Part shown: in pieces, positions 1 to 4,711 of the stretch
How positions within the stretch are numbered: the first letter of the stretch is position 1
Layout of the letters: the number at the start of each line of letters is the position of its first letter
DNA from: Anaerolineae bacterium
GTDB taxonomy: Bacteria > Chloroflexota > Anaerolineae > Aggregatilineales > Phototrophicaceae
NCBI GenBank assembly: GCA_015492875.1
Contig: WGEI01000040.1
Location: forward strand, 1 to 6,793
Direction of reading: 5' to 3'
DNA: 6,793 nucleotides
Position numbers and translations under genes: made by a program
Notes under the pieces: generated by a model
Seen by the model: the letters and a program-made list of their open reading frames with translations, nothing else
What the model was told of the DNA's origin: nothing
Database searches by the model: none

Positions 1-1
1 T

Positions 2-904
2 GAACAACCAACCAGCGGAGAAATCGTCATTAATGGGAAAACTGTCGCAGGTGAACGCGCCTTCATCCCGCCAGAAGCACGGCATGTTGGGATGGTCTTT
101 CAGGATTATGCATTATTTCCCCATCTCAATGTAGCGGATAATATCGGTTTCGCCTTAAAAGGCAGTAAACGGGCTAAGGCGGCGCGGGTGAATGATTTGC
201 TAGAGTTGGTGGGGTTGCAAGGCTTTGCCAAACGGATGCCGCATGAACTCAGTGGCGGGCAGCAGCAGCGGGTTGCATTGGCGCGGGCGATGGCTAATCA
301 GCCCGATATTTTACTCCTCGATGAGCCTTTCTCCAATCTCGATACGGCTTTGCGCGGGCAAGTGCGCTCAGAAGTGCATAGTATTTTACGAGAAGCGGGG
401 ACAAGCGTTATTTTTGTCACGCATGATCAAGAAGAAGCCCTTAGCTTAAGTGACCGCGTCGCTGTGATGTTCGACGGCACTATCCAGCAAGTCGATACGC
501 CACAGATGCTATATATTCACCCCGCCACACGGCAAGTCGCTGATTTTATTGGAGAAGCCAACTGGTTGCGGGCGCAGGCAGACGGGCGAACCGCGCATTG
601 TGCGCTGGGCACAGTTTCGCTAGAGAAGCCCCAACGCGGCGAAGTCGATATTCTCTTGAGACCGGAAACGCTCACGCTCGCCCAAGCAAGCGACAATCAT
701 AACGCAAATGCACGGGTTATCTGGCGCGAGTTTTACGGGCATGACCAGCGTATCGGGCTAGAGTTGGCCGATGGCACGCGGGTAGTCATGCGGGCATTAA
801 GCGATGCCATCTATACGCCCGGAGAGCAAATACAGGTCGTTGCACGGGGCGAACTGGTTGCATTTCCTATTGAAACAGCAACACAGCTTAACGACGGCGA
901 ATAA
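2..904 (+). CDS. ABC transporter ATP-binding protein, iron(III)/polyamine importer type (5' partial)
   Basis: Cytoplasmic ATPase subunit of a substrate-binding-protein-dependent importer. The frame is open from base 2, so the gene starts before the window; 300 codons are visible, and roughly the first 50 residues with Walker A are missing. In window residue numbers, seen are the Q-loop (VFQDYALFPH, Q34), the signature LSGGQQQR (83-90), Walker B ILLLDEP with D107 and E108, the D-loop SNLD, and the H-loop THD (H141). The ATG at 92 is internal, in the Q-loop, and is not the start. After the ATPase core comes a C-terminal regulatory region of TOBE type (about 190-300). The FIGEANWL stretch after the core resembles FbpC-type iron(III) ATPases more than PotA or CysA, but the substrate is inferred. 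Permease and binding-protein genes would lie to the left. The 3' end overlaps the kinase gene on the other strand by 17 bp. Confidence 0.93.
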   Translation, partial: EQPTSGEIVINGKTVAGERAFIPPEARHVGMVFQDYALFPHLNVADNIGFALKGSKRAKAARVNDLLELVGLQGFAKRMPHELSGGQQQRVALARAMANQPDILLLDEPFSNLDTALRGQVRSEVHSILREAGTSVIFVTHDQEEALSLSDRVAVMFDGTIQQVDTPQMLYIHPATRQVADFIGEANWLRAQADGRTAHCALGTVSLEKPQRGEVDILLRPETLTLAQASDNHNANARVIWREFYGHDQRIGLELADGTRVVMRALSDAIYTPGEQIQVVARGELVAFPIETATQLNDGE

Positions 905-2348
905 TGGTTGACATTTGTGGCGAGGGCAGCCAAACGGTAAATGTAGAGCCGTGCCCGACGCCCGCGCTGGAAACCCGAATTTGCCCGCCATGAGCTTGCA
1001 CAATTTCGTGGGTAATGGCTAGGCCTAAGCCCGTGCCACGACGTGGCCCACGCGATTTATCCACTTGATAGAAACGCTCGAAAATACGGGGTAAATCTTC
1101 AGGTGGAATACCGATGCCGCTATCTTTTACTTCTACTTCCACGCCATTATTGGCAACGCGGGCAGTAATATCAATTTGGCCACCATCTGGCGTATATTTA
1201 ATCGCATTGCTGATGAGATTGGTGAGCACCTGCGCCAAACGGTCGCCATCGCCGGCAATGGGCGGTAACGAGGGGGCGGTAACGTTAAATGTCAGCCCCT
1301 TTTTCTCTGCCACGACGCGCAATCGTTCGGCAATAGCGGCGGTCATCTCTCCCAAATCAATGGCGCTGGTTTGCATGGAGAGGCGACCGGCCTGAATGCG
1401 GGCGAGGTCGGTTAGTTCTACGACCATGCGATTGAGGCGGGTGGCTTCTTCATAGATGATGGAGGCGGCGCGGGCGGGGTCTTTTGCTGCACCGTCAATA
1501 ATCGCTTGTGCATAACCCTGAATTGAAGTCAGCGGCGTTTTTAAGTCATGCGAAACATTGGCGAGGAAATCGCGCTGGGCTTGTTGCGCAGCCACCACTT
1601 GCTCCGTCATGCGATTAAAAGCAGCGCCCACCGCACGCACTTCTGGCGGCCCGCTGATAGGCACGCGCTGGTCAAAATGCCCTTCAGCAACTGCCGTCGC
1701 CGCCGCCGCAACATGCTGTAAGGGAAAGGCGATATTGCGGCTGATGAGCCACGCTAACAAGATAGCCACTGCCAGACCAATTAAACCAGCTTGTAGCAGG
1801 GGAAAGAGCAGCGATGAGCCAAAATCATTGAGCACTTCTACTAATGAAACGTTGGGGCGCTCTTGTGCTAAAAGCAGGGTCAGCCCATCACGACCTAAAC
1901 GGGTGGTCACAATGCCAGCAAAGAGCCATTCTTCGCCGTCGATGGGGTCAAAAAAGTTGCCATAAACACGAGTAATGTTGCTGGACTCTGTCGGTTGGCG
2001 CGAAGAGATATTAAATTCGGGATAGTCATCCACATCGCGCAAGCCGTTACTATCGAAAATCAATGTACCAGTGCGCACGTCAAAGCTGATAATACGCACA
2101 TTCTGCTCTTGAGCGATTAACTCCAAAGCGGAGGCGAATTCATCGATAGTGGGCGGGGCTTCTCGTGGCAAATAGGTGCGCAAGTTCAAGCCTTGTATGA
2201 GGCCAGAAAGGTGATTGAAGGTGGGTTGTGGTGGTGCGGGGCGGGCAGCCAGTAACAAAATTAGCGCCACAGTAATTGTGCCCAGGGTTAAACCCAGCAA
2301 AACCAGATAAGATGCTAACAGCCGTATACGCAATGACAGATTGAACAT
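888..2348 (-). CDS. Membrane sensor histidine kinase (HAMP-HisKA-HATPase_c)
   Basis: Inner-membrane sensor kinase that autophosphorylates on histidine and passes phosphate to the response regulator encoded just upstream. From ATG 2348 (486 aa): TM1 about 10-34, an exported sensor region about 35-179, TM2 about 180-203, HAMP about 204-256, and HisKA with the H-box NVSHDLKTPLT (H267). The HATPase domain has the N-box with N381 (SNAIKYTP), G1 DSGIGIP (409-415), the F-box FERFY and G2 GTGLGL (438-443). All catalytic boxes are intact. A TTG one codon upstream (2351) is in frame, but the ATG is preferred: it forms a TGATG overlap with the regulator stop, and GGAAG sits 7 nt before it. The sensor region contains a stretch near residues 84-103 (VRIISFDVRTGTLIFDS) like the extracytoplasmic PAS/Cache folds of other kinases, but the ligand cannot be told. 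Last gene of the operon. Confidence 0.96.
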   Translation of the reverse strand: MFNLSLRIRLLASYLVLLGLTLGTITVALILLLAARPAPPQPTFNHLSGLIQGLNLRTYLPREAPPTIDEFASALELIAQEQNVRIISFDVRTGTLIFDSNGLRDVDDYPEFNISSRQPTESSNITRVYGNFFDPIDGEEWLFAGIVTTRLGRDGLTLLLAQERPNVSLVEVLNDFGSSLLFPLLQAGLIGLAVAILLAWLISRNIAFPLQHVAAAATAVAEGHFDQRVPISGPPEVRAVGAAFNRMTEQVVAAQQAQRDFLANVSHDLKTPLTSIQGYAQAIIDGAAKDPARAASIIYEEATRLNRMVVELTDLARIQAGRLSMQTSAIDLGEMTAAIAERLRVVAEKKGLTFNVTAPSLPPIAGDGDRLAQVLTNLISNAIKYTPDGGQIDITARVANNGVEVEVKDSGIGIPPEDLPRIFERFYQVDKSRGPRRGTGLGLAITHEIVQAHGGQIRVSSAGVGHGSTFTVWLPSPQMSTIIRRR

Positions 2349-2360
2349 CAATCTACTTCC
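2346..2360 (-). promoter_or_regulatory. TGATG stop/start overlap with GGAAG ribosome binding site
   Basis: On the minus strand the regulator stop TGA (2350-2348) shares its A with the kinase ATG (2348-2346). GGAAG at 2360-2356 lies 7 nt before the ATG, inside the last codons of the regulator. This arrangement typically couples translation of the two proteins. It favours the ATG over the in-frame TTG at 2351, for which the spacing would be only 4 nt. Confidence 0.75.
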
Positions 2361-3028
2361 AGCTTATAACCGACACCCCAAACAGTTTCAATGTTGGGCG
2401 TCATGCCATCCAGCTTATGGCGCAAATGGGCAATGTGAACATCGACAGTGCGGGTTTCACCAGCAAAGTCATACCCCCAAACGACATCTAGTAAACGCTC
2501 GCGGCTGAAGACGACGCCCGGATTTTCGGCTAAGGTCAAGAGCAGGTCAAACTCTTTCATGCGCAAGTCCACAGCTTTCCCATCGACCATCACGACACGG
2601 CGCTGGGGGTCTATGCTGAGGTTGCCATGTTGAATGACCGCTTTCGATGAAGGAGAGGCCTTCCGCTCTGAACGGCGCAAAATAGCTTTGACGCGGGCGA
2701 CCAATTCACGCGGGTTAAAGGGCTTCGTGAGATAATCATCTGCACCCAGCTCTAGGCCAACGATTTTATCAATGTCATCATTGCGGGCGGTGAGCATAAT
2801 AATCGGCACATCGGACTCGGCACGAACACGGCGGCAAATCTCCCAGCCGTCAATCCCCGGCAGCATCAAATCCAGCACCACCAATGCGGGGTGATGTTCA
2901 AGAATTTTCTTCAGCGCGCTATGGCCTTCTGTCGCACTATCTACCCGAAAGCCCTCTTGCTCTAGGTACATTTGGGCGAGGTCGATAATGCGTTGTTCAT
3001 CATCCACAACCAGAATGGTATCGCTCAT
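2348..3028 (-). CDS. OmpR/PhoB-family response regulator
   Basis: DNA-binding response regulator of 226 aa, the usual family length, and the likely partner of the kinase encoded directly downstream. The receiver domain (about 3-118) has the acidic pair D9/D10, the phosphorylation site D53 in VVLDLMLPGIDG, the switch residues T80 and Y99, and K102 in LTKPF. After a short linker (about 119-130) comes a Trans_reg_C winged helix (about 131-225). It carries LRMKEFDLLLTLAENPG and the recognition-helix region ETRTVDVHIAHLRHKL, ending in the typical ETVWGVGYKLE. All key residues are present, so it should be a functional phosphorylation-controlled transcription factor. The start ATG follows an SD that overlaps the stop of the GNAT gene. 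PhoB-type proteins usually bind direct repeats of about 11 bp; one such repeat lies at 4202-4223. Target genes are not known. Confidence 0.97.
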   Translation of the reverse strand: MSDTILVVDDEQRIIDLAQMYLEQEGFRVDSATEGHSALKKILEHHPALVVLDLMLPGIDGWEICRRVRAESDVPIIMLTARNDDIDKIVGLELGADDYLTKPFNPRELVARVKAILRRSERKASPSSKAVIQHGNLSIDPQRRVVMVDGKAVDLRMKEFDLLLTLAENPGVVFSRERLLDVVWGYDFAGETRTVDVHIAHLRHKLDGMTPNIETVWGVGYKLEVD

Positions 3029-3042
3029 AACCTATCTCCTCA
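3029..3042 (-). promoter_or_regulatory. Ribosome binding site of the response regulator, overlapping the GNAT stop
   Basis: The minus strand reads TGAGGAGATAGGTT before ATG 3028. The GNAT stop TGA (3042-3040) overlaps the strong SD GAGGAG (3041-3036), which is 7 nt from the start codon. The overlap supports one mRNA for GNAT, regulator and kinase, and possible translational coupling. Confidence 0.8.
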
Positions 3043-4095
3043 GCTTTGGTGGGGGACATCCCAACGCATGTTAATTAAGCTGCGGCTACGGCGAAAGCTA
3101 TAACTGCGCAATACATCGCTGGTAGCCGACTCGTCGGCAGGGTGTTCAATAACCATCGCACGGTGGCCATAGCGGCGAATTGCGGTATGGATTAAAGCAT
3201 CATCAAAAAGCCCTTGATATTCAGGTAGCGTCATCAGCTGTAAACGTAAACGGGAAACCAAAGCGGTATGAATCCAAAGCGAGGCGGCGATTTCCCGCGT
3301 TTCAGGGTGGTGAATCACCAACCGTTCAGTAGAGTGGAAGTTGAGTAAATTCGTGAGGACGCGGCTCCAGGGCAAACGGAAGAAATCCGGGTGTAATGGT
3401 TGCAACCATCCTAACCCACCCCGCTCTAGCGGGCGCACTTGCGACGCTAGTTGCATCTCGGAGCGCCATTCCGAACGGCGACGGCGGGTGATATGCACAT
3501 CTTCCCATTTAGGCGGGTGCTCTGGGCGGTTGGATAGGGTATTGCGCCGCCATGTAATCCATTCACGCTCTGTGACAAACCCCAAAGATTCATAGAGACG
3601 TTGTGCGCAGATATTGTCTTCATCGACCTGAAGCAGCGCATACCGCACCCGCGACCGCTGAATCAGGTTCATGCTGGCCTGCATTAATTTACGCGCTATG
3701 CCACGGCGGCGATAGTCAGGATGAGTGGCGACATTAGCCACAATCCACGCTGCCCCTAAATCACGCGGCCAATTATTTGCCGGATACAGGGAAACATTGC
3801 CAACAATTTTACCGTCCTCAACCCAAACAAAGCCCTTACTATGGCTCAGGACAGCGTTTCCCATCCCTATCACCATACTCATTAACGGCCCCATTTGGCT
3901 TAATGAGCGCATTTCATTGACTGCAGCGCGCCCTTCGGCATCCATACGGTCGGCAAAGCAAACCTCTATCAAGTCGGCTAAGGCCGCAAGATCAGTCCGT
4001 AAGCGCACAGGCCGAATATGGTCGGTATTTTTAGCTGGTTGCACAACTGAAGTGCTGAGCATGTGATAGCCCCATTCATATAATGGCAAGCTCAT
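3040..4095 (-). CDS. GNAT-family N-acetyltransferase with tandem GNAT-like halves
   Basis: Cytoplasmic acetyl-CoA-dependent N-acetyltransferase; the substrate cannot be told. The first domain (about 26-185) has the acetyl-CoA pyrophosphate-binding motif A, NVATHPDYRRRGIARKLM (121-138), with the R-x-x-G-x-A signature at 129-134. It also has the motif B helix NICAQRLYESLGF (161-173). A basic linker (about 186-215) leads to a second half (about 216-346) with a similar order of elements: LPEYQGLFDDALI (290-302) in the motif A place and VLRSYSFRRSRSLINMRWDV at the end. The second half lacks the glycines of motif A, so it may be structural. Coordinates give the longest frame, 351 aa. I lean to the in-frame ATG at 4062 (340 aa), because GGGG lies 7 nt before it, whereas ATG 4095 has no SD. 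First gene of the operon, 11 nt before the regulator. Confidence 0.88.
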   Translation of the reverse strand: MSLPLYEWGYHMLSTSVVQPAKNTDHIRPVRLRTDLAALADLIEVCFADRMDAEGRAAVNEMRSLSQMGPLMSMVIGMGNAVLSHSKGFVWVEDGKIVGNVSLYPANNWPRDLGAAWIVANVATHPDYRRRGIARKLMQASMNLIQRSRVRYALLQVDEDNICAQRLYESLGFVTEREWITWRRNTLSNRPEHPPKWEDVHITRRRRSEWRSEMQLASQVRPLERGGLGWLQPLHPDFFRLPWSRVLTNLLNFHSTERLVIHHPETREIAASLWIHTALVSRLRLQLMTLPEYQGLFDDALIHTAIRRYGHRAMVIEHPADESATSDVLRSYSFRRSRSLINMRWDVPHQS

Positions 4096-4109
4096 TCATG
4101 GATACAGGG

Positions 4110-4118
4110 ATTATACCA
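4110..4118 (-). promoter_or_regulatory. Extended -10 promoter candidate for the GNAT-regulator-kinase operon
   Basis: The minus strand reads TGGTATAAT across 4118-4110, a perfect TATAAT -10 box with the TGn extension. No good -35 hexamer is seen at 16-18 nt, which is common for extended -10 promoters. Transcription would begin near 4103. That leaves only about 8 nt before ATG 4095 but about 40 nt before ATG 4062. Confidence 0.6.
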
Positions 4119-4169
4119 ACATCGCCATGATAGAGCATGTTTGAAGATTGTGAGGACTTACCAAAAAGT

Positions 4170-4199
4170 TTGTAACGCTTCTTCAAATTGTGGTACACT
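4170..4199 (+). promoter_or_regulatory. Promoter candidate for the pilin gene
   Basis: TTGTAA at 4170-4175, an 18-nt spacer, then TACACT at 4194-4199 preceded by TGG (TGn extended -10). Each hexamer matches the sigma-70 consensus at 4 of 6 positions. The predicted start is near 4206, giving a leader of about 60 nt that carries the 11-bp tandem repeat and the SD. No other -10-like element of similar quality is seen on this strand between the divergent genes. Confidence 0.5.
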
Positions 4200-4201
4200 G
4201 A

Positions 4202-4223
4202 AGTAGACGTTTAGTAGGCGTCT
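4202..4223. repeat. Tandem 11-bp direct repeat in the divergent control region
   Basis: AGTAGACGTTT (4202-4212) is followed at once by AGTAGGCGTCT (4213-4223), with 9 of 11 positions the same. The period is one helical turn, as in binding sites of PhoB-family regulators. The same bases also hold a 6-bp inverted repeat, TAGACG (4204-4209) and CGTCTA (4219-4224), so a dimeric repressor site or a small leader hairpin are alternatives. It lies at about the predicted pilin start point. Confidence 0.5.
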
Positions 4224-4256
4224 AAGCAAATTTATAGCCGTTCGGGTTATTTATAC

Positions 4257-4261
4257 GGGGG
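4257..4261 (+). promoter_or_regulatory. Ribosome binding site of the pilin gene
   Basis: GGGGG lies 6 nt before ATG 4268 and is the only purine-rich element at the right distance. It supports this start codon, which also yields a complete prepilin leader. Confidence 0.55.
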
Positions 4262-4267
4262 TTTATT

Positions 4268-4477
4268 ATGCTACACGCACTTATCAGCGGATGGCGAAAC
4301 CTCCGGTATATTCATCGTTATTACACTCATGGAGAAGACGGGCAAGGGATGGTTGAATATGCCCTTATTATGATTTTCGTGAGTGTGATGTTGGTTATCT
4401 TGCTGGTCATCATTGGTCCTAGCATTGGCAACATTTACAGTAACCTAGTCGCGGTACTTGAAAATACTGGAGGCTAA
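4268..4477 (+). CDS. Flp-family type IVb pilin (prepilin)
   Basis: Small secreted pilin subunit of the Flp/Tad type, 69 aa, within the usual size range. The leader (1-25) is basic (R10, R13, R17) and ends in HGEDG. The prepilin peptidase motif G-XXXX-EY is seen as G25-QGMV-E30-Y31, so cleavage is expected after G25, placing Glu at position 5 and Tyr at 6 of the mature protein. A hydrophobic helix follows (about 32-50, ALIMIFVSVMLVILLVIIG), then the typical GPSIGNIYSNLV tail. The mature protein would be about 44 aa. It would be processed by a TadV/PilD-type peptidase and assembled by a Tad machine. None of those genes is in the window, so this is an orphan or satellite pilin locus. It has its own promoter candidate and terminator and so looks monocistronic, as expected for a highly expressed subunit. 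Confidence 0.92.
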   Translation: MLHALISGWRNLRYIHRYYTHGEDGQGMVEYALIMIFVSVMLVILLVIIGPSIGNIYSNLVAVLENTGG

Positions 4478-4501
4478 TGCCACCCCACCGAAGGGCAAAG
4501 C

Positions 4502-4538
4502 ATAAAAAGACCTGCTACTATAGGGCGGGTCTTTTTAT
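4502..4538 (+). terminator. Intrinsic terminator of the pilin gene
   Basis: Hairpin with arms 4502-4515 (ATAAAAAGACCTGC) and 4525-4538 (GCGGGTCTTTTTAT): 14 pairs including one T-G wobble, and a 9-nt loop. Five Ts close the right arm and the matching A run opens the left arm. It begins 24 nt after the pilin stop and separates the pilin from the FGE-like gene downstream. Confidence 0.9.
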
Positions 4539-4599
4539 ATGAGGAGATATTTTAGCCAACGCTCACCCCACGAATCGTGCCGCTATATCCCACTTCACC

Positions 4600-4628
4600 T
4601 TGAACTGTCGGCAATTCTGGTTTAGAAC
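4600..4628 (+). promoter_or_regulatory. Weak promoter candidate for the FGE-like gene
   Basis: TTGAAC (4600-4605), a 17-nt spacer and TAGAAC (4623-4628). Each box matches the consensus at 4 of 6 positions with ideal spacing. A promoter is expected here because a strong terminator precedes this 173-nt gap, but this exact site is uncertain. Nothing else in 4539-4711 looks like a gene or RNA. Confidence 0.3.
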
Positions 4629-4660
4629 TATTACGCCGCATGTACGGTTTCAACCCAATA

Positions 4661-4689
4661 CGCCCTATTGCCGAATATTTGAATAGGCG
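4661..4689 (+). promoter_or_regulatory. Imperfect leader hairpin before the FGE-like gene
   Basis: CGCCCTATT (4661-4669) pairs with AATAGGCG (4682-4689): 8 pairs with one bulged C and a 12-nt loop. It ends 7 nt before the SD GAGGAG (4697-4702), so it could affect ribosome access. There is no T-tract, so it is not a terminator. It could be chance. Confidence 0.3.
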
Positions 4690-4696
4690 CAAGGGT

Positions 4697-4702
4697 GAGG
4701 AG
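4697..4702 (+). promoter_or_regulatory. Ribosome binding site of the FGE-like gene
   Basis: GAGGAG lies 9 nt before ATG 4712. It is a strong SD and fixes the start, which places the basic, membrane-anchor N-terminus in frame. Confidence 0.75.
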
Positions 4703-4711
4703 TAAAAACAT

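Noticed and set aside
92..94. ATG at 92 as the start of the ABC ATPase
   Set aside because: The frame is open back to base 2 and encodes typical ABC ATPase sequence (EQPTSGEIVING) before it. Starting at 92 would remove part of the nucleotide-binding domain.
908..914. TTGACA-like hexamer just after the ABC gene as a plus-strand promoter
   Set aside because: It lies within the kinase coding sequence, has no matching -10 at the right distance, and has no plus-strand gene downstream.
1114..1965. Open frames of 93 and 135 codons on the plus strand inside the kinase gene
   Set aside because: They lie opposite conserved kinase and HAMP motifs, give compositionally odd proteins and have no domain signature.
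4204..4224. Short stem TAGACG/CGTCTA as a terminator or riboswitch
   Set aside because: There are only 6 pairs, no T-tract and no larger conserved fold. It is better described as part of the 11-bp tandem repeat.
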